From Ulota crispa (taxonomy: Eukaryota; Streptophyta; Bryopsida; Orthotrichales; Orthotrichaceae): DNA of 64,000 nucleotides. Where the stretch lies: assembly GCA_963920765.1 (NCBI GenBank), contig OY987246.1:498501-562500 (forward strand), written 5' to 3'. A program made the translations under genes and the position numbers. Below, in pieces: positions 1 to 12,255 of the stretch. The notes below the pieces were generated by a model. That model was not told the origin of the DNA, did no database searches, and saw only the letters and a program-made list of their open reading frames with translations. Each line of letters starts with the position of its first letter. The first letter of the stretch is position 1.

Positions 1-1235
1 AAGCTGCAAAAGGGTGTTTTCATTTTTGTGCGCAATAAGTGACGGAATCTAAACTTTGAACATATTGGCACATCAATAATGCTGCAAGAGCAACACACAA
101 TTCCCATCTCAAAGATAGCTCAAATACTTTGCATGCTTCCCTTGCCATGAGATTAAAAGTGTGCCATATCTCAAAAACAAGTTTGTCCTTGAATGTATAG
201 AGCATGCAAAATAAACTCCATGATAAGCTCCTTTAGCCATAAGGTTACTAGCTGCCTTTTGTTGATAACCAGCTCATGCAAGACAAAGAAAGAATGCTAT
301 GGCATCTAGCTGCTCTTGTGCGGCTTGATCCACACTCTTTTCTTTGATCTCATGGACACAAGATTTTCTATTGCAACCTATAATTTTTTGTTTGTGCATT
401 GTTCATCATTGATAGTTGGCATTGTTAATATCTGCCTCAGCCTCCACGTCTATTTCCATCTCTTCTTCAATGATAAGCTCTATCGGCACTACTGTCATTT
501 TTAGCATCAAAAAATGTTCAGTAAAGAGTAAAGACTCCTGATCCAGTTGCTATTCAAAGTGCCTCTTTTTTTTGTCACGCACACTCTTGATGCAACTGCT
601 ATTTGAAGTGCCGCATCACGCACAATAAAGACTCCTAATCCAAAATGTTTAGTAAAGACTCCTATTCCAACGGCTATTTGAAGTGCCGCTTTTTTTTTGT
701 CTTTGCGTGCATTTTGAGGTGCCTACGTATCAAGAAGGTCTCTTAGATGGCGCACTTACAACAGATGTATGAAAAATGATTTCAATGTTCTCTACAACAC
801 CGTTGCTAGTCTCTACCTCCTTGTCACTTTTGTATCGATTGCCAATCTTCAACAAGTTGTTGTTTTCTTTCTTTTGAAAGCTTCTGCCCTCAACAAGCAT
901 GCTGTGAGGATCTTCATTCTTGACTCTTCTCTGTTGCAACGCGGCTGAAGCACAAACTGTCACCTTCTACATCTTCTTCTGCATCCTCCTTTGATGATGC
1001 TTGGTTGGTCACGGCATATTGAAAATAAAAACAACATAATGGTGGAATGGCGATGGTGGGAAACACACATAATACGTTACATATTTTATTAATGGATACG
1101 TGTGGGCAATACGTATCGACGCACAAGATACAAATGTGTTTTCAACCAATCTTTGATTATATTCGATTATTTTGCCAGAAAGATTTGGCCACTCAAACTG
1201 CGAAATTGCTGGTTATAAGTGTCACGCACCGTAGC

Positions 1236-1408
1236 ATAAGTTCCATAACTTTAACCCAAAATCCTCAATTTCAAGCACAGAGAAAAATACAATACAAACA
1301 AAAGATTACAAAATATTGTCATGCGCCTAGCAATAATGTTGACATCTTTACCAAAAGCTAAACAAAAGAGAAACACCAAGCATGTCTTTCTAAGCTTGGT
1401 GTCATAAA
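1236..1408 (+). pseudogene. Ty1/copia RNase H remnant
   Basis: The translation shows the C-terminal end of a copia polyprotein: a 'SITLTQNPQFQAQRK' segment, which corresponds to the family's ALA-NP-FHARTKH region, then 'CHAPSNNVDIFTKS'. The last part matches the hallmark ADIFTK motif. An in-frame TAA follows, but reading continues recognisably as 'TKEKHQACLSKLGV', the usual KHR..LGV tail, so the copy carries a nonsense mutation. The spacing between the two motifs is shorter than normal, so there is also a deletion. No protease, integrase or reverse transcriptase was found upstream inside the window. Function would have been RNase H digestion of the RNA strand during reverse transcription; the copy is certainly inactive. 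Confidence 0.72.
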
Positions 1409-1508
1409 GCCTTACTCAAGCTAACATAAAATACAGACTTTATTGATTAAGATTGTCCACCTCTATCAATAGAATAATCTAGCCAATAGAATGGTTTATG
1501 TAACTTAT

Positions 1509-1650
1509 GAGTGGGAGTATTAAAATAGCGTATGCAAGTACATGTAAACGTATTAGTGTAAAAGTTACATACAGAATATGTCACACCCTCTCAAGGGTGA
1601 CACATTTTGGTTCTATCAATAAAGAGCTGTAAATATTCTAGAAGGATGAT
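1509..1650 (+). mobile_element. Probable copia polypurine tract and 3' LTR piece
   Basis: Just downstream of the RNase H remnant lies a purine run (GAGTGGGAG, 1509-1517), followed by TATTAAAATAG, the position where a copia 3' LTR would begin (family start TGTT). The run resembles the usual GGGGGAGTGTTA junction with substitutions. An AATAAA-like signal (CAATAAAGAG) sits near 1616. I cannot see the matching 5' LTR, so the LTR end is approximate. Confidence 0.45.
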
Positions 1651-1683
1651 GGAACAACGTAACGTAAAATGAAAAACACATAC

Positions 1684-1920
1684 CTAGTTCTTGATCTTTA
1701 ACAGAACAATCCCACTGACCAACAAAACAAGAGCAAGCAGGCAAACAGGATGGGGATCACGAGCTTCACTTGGAAACTGGATTTCTTGCACCTCGAATTC
1801 TTCCCTTGTTCGATTCGCAAACAGGTCCAGAAGGTGTGCACGCACGATGAATGTGGCACCTCTCATGATGGCAACACCCTCCTTCATGCGCACCAGATGC
1901 ACGCTCTGGTCCCCCACTCG
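1684..1920 (-). CDS. Possible exon encoding a C-terminal membrane segment
   Basis: On the minus strand an open frame enters without an ATG near 1920 and runs about 77 codons to TAG. It carries charged, well-ordered text (for example 'HLVRMKEGVAIMRGATFIVR') and ends with a hydrophobic stretch 'CLLALVLLVSGIVLL' followed by Lys-Ile-Lys-Asn, as in a tail-anchored or single-pass protein. Composition is less AT-rich than the surroundings. An intron acceptor is possible upstream (polypyrimidine then CCGAG), but I could not join it in frame to an upstream exon in 2048-2260. I do not recognise the family. It could be the last exon of a real gene or a remnant. Confidence 0.3.
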   Translation of the reverse strand, partial: RVGDQSVHLVRMKEGVAIMRGATFIVRAHLLDLFANRTREEFEVQEIQFPSEARDPHPVCLLALVLLVSGIVLLKIKN

Positions 1921-3554
1921 GATAAATATAACCGGATGAATTACCAGAACCCTCAGTTGGTAAATGGATTGTATTTTTTATCATACAGCATTTCCTTATA
2001 CATAACAAAGTTAGTATCCCACGTGTTACACTAGAAAATGCTTTTTGTTAACGATTCCGACACTGGTCTTCATTGATCCTCACCAGCCATGTCTTTGACA
2101 TATGATCATGGCTCCTCTGCAACATCCGTGGCCATATTCGAGTTTGCAAGCAGAACCTCAATGCGAACAAACATGAACATACGTGCACCCGACAGATATC
2201 CATGCACGATACAACATTCTTGTACTGAATTGTAATCCGAAGGTTAGCTATACTACACACGCCAGTTTTGTGGACCCGGGGTGGAACGCTCCGATATACT
2301 CCTTACGAACAAGGATAAAGGTGGGACATTTGCCCCCTGCTTTGTAGTTAGTCAATTGTATCTCCTTTCGTTCACAGCACTCTGAATCAAACATGAATTA
2401 AAAACTTCCAAACTCGATCTTCTAGTGTGGTCAATTTTCTCTAAACTTTTACCTTTTCTGCCAGGTAATAAAATCTGAGCTTTTCCACCCCGGGGTGACA
2501 TTTGGCGTGTGCAATATACCAAGCCCAATTTGAACATCTCGTTGATCATTCTTCGGGAAAATTCAAAAGAAAATATGAGTGAGAATATCAGGTTCAGGGT
2601 AAAAATATCTTGAACGACATCATCTCAAACGATGTGAATCTAGGTCCTGGCCATTCGACGAGGGAATGTGGCAAAATGATCAAATGCGATGTCAGTTCTC
2701 ACCAAGGTGGGTTCCCCATTCACGAGTCGTTAGGCAGCCTGAAACAGGCTTGAAGTCGAAGTAGCGTAAACAAAGCCCAAAAGCAAAGTTTCACTCGCAA
2801 CTTCACAAATGCATTACTTGTTCATCGGGGTCCAAACATTTGACGTTATATTGCGTTGGAATTTTTTTGGAAGTGGCATCGAAGACCCAAATTTTTTTTG
2901 GATAGAAAATACACTCGGTAGCTGAGGACTGCGAGAATGGGATTCATCAGTGTGGAAGGGGAATCGGAAACACAGTAGTACCTTCAGCGACCCCAACGTC
3001 GTCCAACCGAGCTAAAAATAGCCTCTTCCCCATGTCCAAATCGACCTCCCATTCATAGGACACACATACACTAACCAACATGCACTGCACAAAAGAATGA
3101 TGTGATTAAGGTGCACGAATGAATTGAAACGCCGAAGTAAATTGCATCACGAGAATCCACATAAATTCCTTGTGCCAACGGATCCCGATTCTACACGCAG
3201 ATTCCCATTGTCGCCGCAGGCGGCGGCCTACAATGGATTTGCCTGCCTAGCTCATGCTCCTAGTGTCTAGCCGGCTTATCTCAAGCTTTGATGGAAGCTG
3301 CTATTCACAGAATATTGAATTAGTGAAAAGAAAGAGACCCAAACCACGGAAAGTGTTTGAGACCAGACGCAAAGCTGGTGGCAGTCACAGGTGCCCAAGT
3401 AGCGCCCAATTCACAGCTGCTATTGGGATAAAGACCAATCAGGTTTGCATCTCGAAGATCATGAGCCAGTTTTCTCCTTTGAGACTGCCAACTTGGGTGT
3501 GTCATGCGCAACGTAGGGAAGAAACTGCATTTCAAGGCCACAAGAACAAATCAG
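1921..3554. other. No gene assigned; mixed intergenic DNA
   Basis: Moderate composition with short open frames on both strands, none recognisable. A short inverted match around CCCGGGGTGG (2275-2285 versus 2487-2496) and a GCCGC-rich patch near 3210-3230 are visible. The right edge probably holds the 3' untranslated region of the mL41 gene. Confidence 0.4.
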
Positions 3555-4294
3555 TCACCTAAATTGCATTAATTCCAATTCTGAAACAGAAGCTGCAGCT
3601 ACATTGTATTGTAGAGGAACCAGAGGACAGAACCCAGCATAATTTACGGTTTCTTCCTCCAGACCCAATGCTTTGAAGACACCCATGACGACTCCAATTC
3701 CAACGTCAGAGTGCTCTTTAAAGACCCTCATTCTCGCTACAAATTCAACCTAACAGAGCAATTAGGGTTTGAGAAAAAGCCGGAATGGCCGCTATTCTGT
3801 GCAGGATGTCCCACTTGAGCTGGGTCAAAAATTTACGGGAAAAAGTACTCCTAAGAGTTGATGATCTCAACAACATCTGGTTTTTTCAAGGGCCATTATC
3901 CGATATACTACTACCGCAAAGCTGCAACAGAGTGGCCAAAGATTGTGTTCCAATAACGAAGCCAGAATGGTATTTACCTTGCAGTTGGTCAAATCAGGAA
4001 CGACGTACTTTGGAAGCTTCTCGTCCATCAACACATAACCACCTGCGTAAATCCTCACAACGATGCAACGTTTCATAAGAATCCGCCTCAGAATGTCAGC
4101 TTTGAATATTGAAAAATTTCACATGTTACCAGATAGAAAGAAACTGTACCTTTGCTGGTGTGACGACCCGTAGACTTACAGCCCTTTCCCTTGTAAAAAT
4201 TACGAGGACCACGCTTGGAGTTGAGGATCTTAATTCCTGTGCGGGGGACAGAACGCCCACCGCGCAAGAATTGAGTGAGAATGCCCAGCGCCAT
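3555..4294 (-). CDS. Mitochondrial ribosomal protein mL41 (bL27/MRPL27-like name in plants)
   Basis: Three exons join in frame: 4294-4150, 4042-3978 and 3749-3555 (405 nt, 134 residues). Introns start GTACAG and GTAAAT and end GCAG and TTAG. Exon 1 gives MALGILTQFLRGGRSVPRTG then 'KRGPRNFYKGKGCKSTGRHT'; exon 2 gives 'GGYVLMDEKLPKYVVPDLT', the family's signature block. mL41 is a structural protein of the large mitoribosomal subunit. Plant versions are usually about 90-110 residues, so the third exon (starting VEFVARM, ending MQFR) makes a longer, unfamiliar tail. The splice phase is correct, but a different last exon is possible. An acceptor at 4325-4324 just upstream of the ATG indicates a 5' UTR intron. 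The start is fixed by the conserved MALG N-terminus. Teloboxes upstream suit a ribosomal-protein promoter. Confidence 0.88.
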
Positions 4295-4633
4295 GGCTTT
4301 TGCGCTCCTAGTCGAGAGAAAACCTAATAGTCAAAGAGCAATGAAAAATACAACATAAACTCCTCAGGACAGAGAATCAAACAAAGCCCTAGGAAACGCG
4401 ATACACAAGCAGCTTCAAAAGCATTCATAATAAATTCTACATGGTTGAATCGCACTGTGAAACGAAGAAAACAAGGTAACAGAAATCTCACAACGCTGGG
4501 ACAAAGATGCTCCCTTGCTCGCTCAGTTGATCGCCCCCTTCCCCAAACCTAGTCAGAGGAGTAGGAAACAAAACAAGCAACTCAAAACCCTAAAACCTCA
4601 CAGTGTCAAATGTTCAAACTGGTAGTGACGAGG

Positions 4634-5340
4634 CTACGCCCTCGAGAAGCAATAGACCGACGCAGTAAAAATGCGAGCGAACATCGCAAAGCAGCACGGC
4701 TTATGACATGGAATAGTGCATTGTCTAAAAATCGACAAGAATGCAGAAATATCGCAAACGAGGCGGGCAGTACATTCTCAAGCATAAGAGAATACCGAGT
4801 GTTTTATAAAAATTTGCGTGACCGAGATATGGTGCAAATATTACTCCTCGCAAGACAACACACGTCTACGCATCTGTCTCCCTAATACCTAAACCCTAAA
4901 TCCTAAATTCGGCTTCCAAAATCGCACCTAAGACTATTAAAATGGGTCAAAAAGTATCCTCTGGCTTCACCTCTAAGACTTGTGTTTAGTTGAATGACTC
5001 CAGCTTCGTCAACGTTGCAGGGTCTTGCAAACGGAATGAAAGAGGGTGGGCGTATGCTAACCAGGAAAACCTCCCCGAATCCACCCTCGCCCAGCTTATT
5101 GTCCTTGTGAAAACCACGAGTCGCCTTCTTGAGCTCCTTGTACGTGAACAAATTGGTTGCTATCGATGCCTTCGCAAAATCTGAATAGAGAGATACGCAC
5201 CACCAAACCCTAATTATAATCGGTTGCCTTTTCCTCCAATTAACCATAAGTAGATTGAAACCCTAATCCAACTAAGCTAAGACGAGCACAGATCGCGAAG
5301 GAATAATTGGAGGTCCGCGTTGAAGTTCCGAGCTGCTGTT
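4634..5340 (-). promoter_or_regulatory. 5' leader module of mL41, shared with the gene at 20.55 kb
   Basis: Two blocks on this strand are homologous by eye to the plus-strand leader of the small gene at 20550: 5340-5281 (matches 19686-19755) and 4886-4634 (matches 19942-20195). The second block contains shared runs such as CATATCTCGGTCACG, ATTCTTGTCGATTTTTAGAC and CTCGAGGGCGTAG. Between the blocks this copy holds an ATG-led reading frame with a kinase piece. Teloboxes (CCCTAAACCCTAA-like) occur near 4890 and 4575. I infer that the module carries promoter, first exon and leader intron. Confidence 0.6.
5062..5247 (-). pseudogene. Receptor-like kinase N-lobe fragment
   Basis: An open frame from ATG at 5247 gives 'NLFTYKELKKATRGFHKDN' then 'KLGEGGFGEVFL'. 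This is the start of a plant receptor-like or cytoplasmic kinase domain, with the juxtamembrane FTYKELKKAT motif and the glycine-rich GxGxxG loop. Homology stops at a GTTAGC splice-donor-like site near 5062, and the frame ends at 4903 without the VAIK lysine, HRD or DFG motifs. A full kinase domain is about 270 residues and only about 30 are present. No other kinase exon lies nearby on this strand, where the mL41 gene follows. It is either a captured exon or the stub of a kinase gene whose 5' end became the mL41 leader. Not catalytic. Confidence 0.65.
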
Positions 5341-5450
5341 CCCATTCTTTTCCCACCGTCCTCAAAGTTCACAGACTCTCGGGAACATGTACGACATGCA
5401 GGGAACTAAATGCGGCTAGGTGGATGGGAATTGGAGGGATTGGAGTCATT

Positions 5451-5494
5451 GGACCCTCTTGGACCCTCTTGGACCCTCTTGGACCCTCTTGGAC
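5451..5494. repeat. 10-bp tandem repeat, four copies
   Basis: GGACCCTCTT is repeated four times without error, followed by GGAC. It lies at the boundary between the CpG-containing leader DNA and AT-rich repeats. Confidence 0.95.
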
Positions 5495-5499
5495 ATTTC

Positions 5500-7029
5500 A
5501 AGGCTTTTCATGAGAAACCTAGACGAGGGTGAGTTTGGAGTTTTTTAAATTTCTCCTAAATTTATTTTTAATTTTTTTGGTTTTTTTTTTTCATAGAGGA
5601 ATAACATAAGTTTGACTAATGAATTGAATAATATATTTAAGTCAAAGTTGTATGGAAATATTATTTTTTTGTGATTCCAAGTTTTCTAATTTATTTTATT
5701 GACAGATTTTATAAATTCAGAATTCTTTAATCAAGTTTTTATTTTATTTTTTGTGAAAAAAAAAATTGATTACTAGATACAATTGTACTTTTTATTAGTT
5801 TTGCATATGTTAAATATTATTATTATTATTTGGTAAATTTTTATATTTTCCTAGGACTTAACTCCTAAAAGTTTTTGACTAAATTTTCACCAAAATTGCT
5901 ACAAAAATACCATTACTAGTACAAGTATCAAATTTGTGATAAAAAAAACACTTTTGGACACATGTAACCCAAGATGTAACGTCAAGAACTTGTAGTAGAC
6001 TAGCTTTAAAAAATGCGGAAAAAAATTCAAAAGTTTCCACCATGTAGATTGTAAGATATTTGAGTTTAGATTGATAAAAAACCAATTTTTGTCCTTGCAA
6101 AAATCTGGGCAGCTGCACTTCTCAAGGTCATATTTATATGAATTTTTTTCCAAAATGATTGTGACTCTTTAGATTCATTCTTCAATGCAAGTTGGATACA
6201 TACATTACAAAAATAAAATCATTTGGAATTATACAACATACAGGGAAAAAATAGTAAGTAAAAAGAAGTATAGAATGATTCAAAACACTCAATAGTTAAG
6301 GATTTAATTATGGAAATGAAAAATGCTAATCCCAACAATTATAATGTTGTAATTGTAATTAAAAAGCTACATCCTTTGGTTTTATTATTTTTTCAAAATA
6401 TTGAAAATTGAGTTATATACAAGGCTTCAAAGTTTGTTTTAGAGGAGAGATTTCAAAACTACCTGCAAACTAAAAATTCTCATAACTTTCATCTCATTGA
6501 TCAAAATGGAATGATTCAAAGCATTCAACATCTACGTAAATTGAGAAAACCAATTTCAAATTTTTAATCTTAAAAAAATGATTTTTTGAAAGCTACCCAA
6601 GTTGCCCAAAGTTCAAACAAAACTACATATTGTGCAATAACTTTTGAACCTTTTAGTCAAAAGTTATGAAAATTGTTGGGCCTTTAAGCTACTCCTTGGA
6701 CACATCATATGTGTAACTTTCAAAGAAAAGAAATAAAAATTCCATTTGTAGTGAGTTGCCCAAAATTGCTATGTTGCCAAGAAATGCAATTTGGTCCTTC
6801 TGGGGTTAAAACAAAATAACTCAAAAATTCTAAAAAGTTTAGAACTCGGTTGTGTGTATCAATTTCAAGAAATTGAGAGTTAAGTAAAATTTTCATTACA
6901 TGATATTATTAACATAAAATATATTTCATGATAAAAATGAACATTCAAATTATTAAAAATGTTGAACACTACTTTATCATAACACAACATTTTTATTCAA
7001 AGTATTTTAATTACAAAAAAACACTATTT
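5500..7029. repeat. AT-rich DNA with a diverged copy of the palindromic TTAA-family element
   Basis: No gene. Around 6440-6620 the text 'CTCATAACTTTCATCTCATT...GAATGATTCAAAGC' matches one arm of the palindromic element at the window's right end (63735-63800). The stretch 6100-6330 resembles 63200-63350. It is an old fragment; ends are not definable. Confidence 0.5.
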
Positions 7030-7245
7030 TTTTTAATGCCACATGGGCATGGGGTCCCATCTACAACAGGGGTCTAGGCCCTACAACCTCCCCAAAGCCT
7101 AAAACAAGGGTGGGGGCTAGACCCCAAATTGAAAGGGATCCTAGACCCCAATCGGCATGGCAAGCATCAAAACAAGCACTAGACTAGAGGGGTCAAGGAT
7201 CTCGTACTATTGCCCCCATGGCAAGGTGCTCTAATGCCTTCAATT
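7030..7245. other. GC-richer patch with local inverted repeats
   Basis: A short segment stands out from AT-rich flanks and holds GGGGTCTAGGCCC, GGGGCTAGACCCC and CCTAGACCCC, partly inverted copies of each other. No coding content. Origin unknown; possibly the core of a decayed miniature element. Confidence 0.35.
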
Positions 7246-10200
7246 TTTACAATTTTTGTCGTAGAATTTTCTTGATATTTTTCAAATCCAAATAAGACCC
7301 CTATGTGGCCTCTTTGTTGGAATTGTATGGGCTCCCCCCTCCGTTGGAACTGTATGTACTACTCACAATTTAGTTGACCATGGTATACCAAATTTTGCTT
7401 CTCGCTAAGTTATAAATATCCCTAAATCTAATTCTCAATCTGTTTTTTCATGATAAAGGCCAGATTTTTATTTTTACAGAAATGTGAATTCAAACTCGCA
7501 ATTCTTTTACAATTTCAAGGTGATTAGGTTACAAATTTAATCGCTACGCACTTAATGCATTAAAATGCATAATACAAGAGAAGTTTCAGAGAGTGAGTTC
7601 TAAGATGACGTGTATTTATATTTTTAATCGCACTTGCCACTTATGAAAGACATAAATTATAAAAATGAGAGGATGAGCTCAAGAGGTACAATTTACACGT
7701 CTCTATGGGACATGTAAGAGTTCTTTCTAGTTTTTAAAAAGTAACTATGTTTTCTCACAAAAACTCGTCCTAATACACATGAAGAAGGACAAAGCACAAT
7801 TGTTCAGAAAATTTGCACGGTAACTTAGAATATTATCTTATATATAGAAATCTATGAAAATCTACTCAAAATTATATTCCAGTCACAATTCAAATGATAT
7901 TTGTTTCATTGCCTCTTTAGCAACATTTGCAAGTAAACTTTCATGTGAAAGTCGCATCTTTTTAATATGGAATCTATCATAAGGATCTATACCTTAAATC
8001 AGGCTGTTTGGATGGATGTTTGGATGTTTGTCACATTTAGATCTCCCAAACCGTGTGTCCCTCCATCTTGTGCTTGGTACCATTGGAAAGCTCTTGCCAA
8101 GAAGGGGTGCTCAGGCTTGGTTTTGTGGCATTTGGGCCTACAATGGGAAAGTTATTGAATTTCAAAAAAAAAATCAAAAAATTTAGAAAATTACTGATTG
8201 GCCAAAGACAACTTTTGTGTAAAAATAGGGTAGAGTACAAGTTTAACTAAAGTAAAATATGAATGTTCACTTAAAAATAAAGTAGAGTACAAGTTTAACT
8301 GAAGTAAAGTACAAGTTTAACCACAAGTGACATGAGGAGATGGCATGGGTGGTGAAAATTGGGCCAACGGCACATGGCCACACTAGTCATTATAAAATTT
8401 AACATTTGCGAATACAAGCATACGTTGCTTTTGTACTTTACAATAGTTGTGAAATATACTATACACCAAAATAACAAATAACAAGAGCCGCTTTATCAAC
8501 TGATATTGAAACTTTTAAAAATTTCTATTATTCTTCAAATCCCTAAATGCTTGTTTGATAATCAGTTTGCCACAACTAACTAAAAAACCAAACTTAGATA
8601 AGTTACACAAGCATTCTACTCAAAATACTCACTAAAAATAAAAATCAATAGACTTAAATAAACAAATATAAAGAATTTAAAAAAACTTCTACCTAATTTA
8701 ATATACTATTATTGGATTACTTGGCTTAAATTTCTTGGGCATATAAGGTTTGCTTGAATAAAGTGTATTATCAACTGAGTACGACTTAACATCCATTCTC
8801 ATCAAGCATATGATTGCACTTGCTAAAATCTGCAGTGTGTTCAATTGTGCAATAAGAAATGACATAATAAATTGTCTTGTATTTTGTATACCTCCAAGTT
8901 GCCTTGCACAAATATTTTAAAATGTCTTATTTATATTATATATTGCTTGTAAGTCAATATTATAAAATTCCTTCTTATTAAAATTGTTCTAGGTATAGGA
9001 GTGTATTGTTTATTTGACCGATATGTTAAAAGCATATGAGTGGCATTAATTGTATTAGTTATATTGGGTAATCTAGTAAGATTTTAAAAACACACTACTG
9101 AAGTTTGCAATTGATTGATTGCTATGACGAGTGGATAAATTGAAAAACAAACCTATATAGACAATTTTTAATGCTTGGCATACAATTAAAACATATTTAT
9201 GAAGAATATAATCATTGCACCTATACAAATTGTGCATCCTAACACAATTTACGTCTAATTGTAATTGATACAAAACAAGTATAATTTGTTTTCTAACAAG
9301 AATATTAGGTATAACAAAAGTAATTGCAATGAGACACTAATACAATGATAGTAAATCTATCAAAACCTTAAATGCTAAAATATCCATACAATAAATTTGC
9401 CAATACTTCAAATTTTGCCAAATATTTGTTTCCATAACATTATGGGAAACATATTGTTGTGGCTCAATTCACCACATTTGATGTGGAAATTGTTGTTTCC
9501 ACGTCATGACCAGAAGAACAAGAAGTAAAGTACTGTATTGAATGACCTCTAGATATGTGAATTCAAGTTATGGGCACATTATAGTGGCGTTTGTGTCAAC
9601 AGTAGATCAAAATCACAACAAAAAATGCAAAATAACTAAAAGGGCTTGGTTTCCCATCTTTGGAATATCTTGTGCTACAAAATAAACTTTTCAAATAAAA
9701 AAAATCCTGAATTACAAGAATTTTAATTTTTGCATCAATTTCTACAAAGTACAGTGGTGTAGCAGGCACTGCAAAGACTAATATACACGTGCTCTTCATA
9801 CCCTAAAATGTATGCACCCATAGGATCTAGGATACTTGTAGGGTTTAGAGAGAGATGCAAAAAATTTGTAGGATTACATTTTTGGAGGTTGGTAGTGGAT
9901 GTCAATTTTAAAAAAATGGTACAATGAAAAATCTATTGAATTTCAAAGTTAAGGTTCATGGGTTCCAAATGGTAACCATAGTGTCACAGTGAAGGTGCTT
10001 GCGCTTGTTCCTACAATGGAAGTTGTTTAATCATATAAATGACCAATTTAAAGACAATAAATGTCACCCCGTATCCTACCTCCAACCATATGATGCTAGT
10101 GTCACTGTGATTCAGAGTTCACAGCCGTGTTCAGCTTTGACCATTTAGAAATAGTTTAGCAACGCGGCTGCATGTAATCGGAGACACAACCGACTGTAGA

Positions 10201-11854
10201 CCCTTATCCCAACCTCTGGGAGACTCAAGTGCGTCTGCTATGGATCTGGCTCTTGATGGCGTGCAAACACATTTCTTGACTTGAGGAACATGATTTAGCG
10301 TCTATTTTGGATTGGCTAAGGTGCAAAGTGCACACCCATTTTCCAACTTGTCATTTACGATTTTACGCCTCCTGCAAATTAGTAACACATCTGATTGCAA
10401 GGCTTCTTCTGGCTACATAATACTATGATTTAGGGTGGGTGATATTATCATTTGATGCAAACTAAAAGCATGTCAAAAAAGTTCAGATAAGTAGAATCTA
10501 ATTCAGCCTGGAAACATATTTAAATGGATCTTTGAATGTCAACTATGATGGAAGCAGTAAGATGAGATTATGGGTGGCCGTCAATCTCAAATCCAGTTTA
10601 TGAATAAATTGGAATCTTAGATGTCAAAATTAGAAAAGAAAATAAGAAATTTGTATGGCTCATCAATCCCAAATATGGTCCGGTCCATTCATTGACTTTA
10701 GATCTTGTAGGAAAAATAAATTGTGCATCTCGTCAAAGCCGTAAATTTTGGAAATAAGGTTACAAGTGTTAAATACCTTGAAATTTTTAATTTCTTGGAA
10801 TTTGATTATGGAGGAAAAGAAGGAAAGGGCTTTTCTTTTACAAACCACAATAGTAGAAATTCTTTTTTAAACTTATATGTTTTGCCATGCGCTCATACAA
10901 TAAAATAGGGGAATTACTTTGATAAGCTTTTAAAACCAAAACCTAAAAATGCACAAAGCCCAAACCCTAACCAATATTTATATAGAAATCATTGTCATAA
11001 AGTTTGTGAAAATTGCTTAAAGGTATTAATCAAGGGATAAAATAATTTGTAGAAAATGTGCTATTCAAGATTCCATTGAAATGCATCTACTTTCTAAAAG
11101 GGAGATGAATTTATGGGTGTGTGGCGTATTTCCCATTTCAAATTTAGCCCAATTTTATAAGATATTTGAATAAACTTCCAAGTATATTGAAAATAAAAAA
11201 GAATCTACATAAATTGTACTTAATTGCAAATTAGAAGAAAATACTATTGTCAATAAAATGTTGCAACATTTTGGTATAGAAATAAAATTCTATTCACATA
11301 TGTTTTCTAACTTATCTACAAAATGTAAGCTTGAACACTATATTCATTAAAATGAGAGTTTTCCAGTGAAATGAGAGATCCTAGTACCTTCTTTTTGTTT
11401 TTTTGAGAGATTCCCATGAGAGGAAATTTGATTGAAATTTAAAAAAAAGACTTAAAATTGAAAGGTTTTAGGTCAATTCAACTTGATTTGAGCTAAATAG
11501 TCAAATTCATACTATCATTTTAATGAAAATTGGTGCTTTTAGTTGAGCTTTGATCTAAATCAATATGGTTATTTTGAGAGGTCTAGAATCTCTCAATTTA
11601 ATGAATATAAGGTTCTTGATGAAAAGCTTCATAAAAGCAAACAAAAAGTGAAAGAAAAAGAAAAAGATGAAGACATAGAATATCCTTTTTGAATTCATCC
11701 ACATATAGCGGTACTTGGGAGAGTAATTTTTCAATTGAATGCATCATAAGTACTACAAATGAGTCTTTGTTAGTTATTAATGGAGAGTTAATTATTAAAA
11801 ATCAAATTATGGATTACAATGAATTAATAATCAAATATGTTCTTTTATTACAAA
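7246..11854. other. Gene-free AT-rich intergenic DNA
   Basis: I see no supported gene on either strand. Minor structure: AGTACAAGTTTAAC repeated three times at 8229-8323, and clustered small hairpins at 9429-9510 (for example GTGGAAATTGTTGTTTCCAC). Confidence 0.6.
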
Positions 11855-12115
11855 CTAGTGGACCCTTGTACCCGCCGTTTTGGCAAAGGGTCATCACGGG
11901 AGGGGGTCCTTGCAAAAATATTAACATGACCTTCCTCATAATCACCTTCTTTAGGCTTCTTCTCCTTTCCGTTACAATGAGCTTACTTGTACTATGCGTA
12001 CCTACGCGCTTTGCCTCCTTTTCTAGGCATCCACCCCCTATTCCCGTGTATACCCCATCCCCAAGGACAACCATAACCGCCACATAACCATAGAAATAAA
12101 AATAACCGCCACATA
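11855..12115. other. GC-richer island of unknown nature
   Basis: Open frames exist on both strands across an abruptly GC-richer block that includes GTACCCGCCG and GGGAGGGGGTCC. Neither translation is recognisable. The sharp edges suggest an inserted fragment. Confidence 0.3.
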
Positions 12116-12139
12116 ACCACCATTTAATCTTCTTGGAGC

Positions 12140-12255
12140 AACACCCAACTACACAACTAATAGAGATTTTATTCTATTACAGACACCTAACTACCCAACC
12201 TATAGAGATTTTATTCTATTACTCTATTACAGACACCTAACTACCCAACTAATGA
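12140..12255. repeat. Tandem duplication of about 50-58 bp
   Basis: The block TAGAGATTTTATTCTATTAC ... GACACCTAACTACCCAAC occurs twice in succession with a short internal CTCTATTAC insertion in the second copy and a partial third start. Confidence 0.8.

Noticed and set aside
4610-4885. 91-codon plus-strand frame, with a similar frame on the minus strand at 19760-20122
   Set aside because: The similarity is explained by the shared 5' leader module; both frames run antisense to it, so conservation reflects DNA duplication rather than a protein.
11689-12087. 132-codon plus-strand frame
   Set aside because: It crosses a sharp composition boundary and shows no domain; the first half is AT-rich repeat text.
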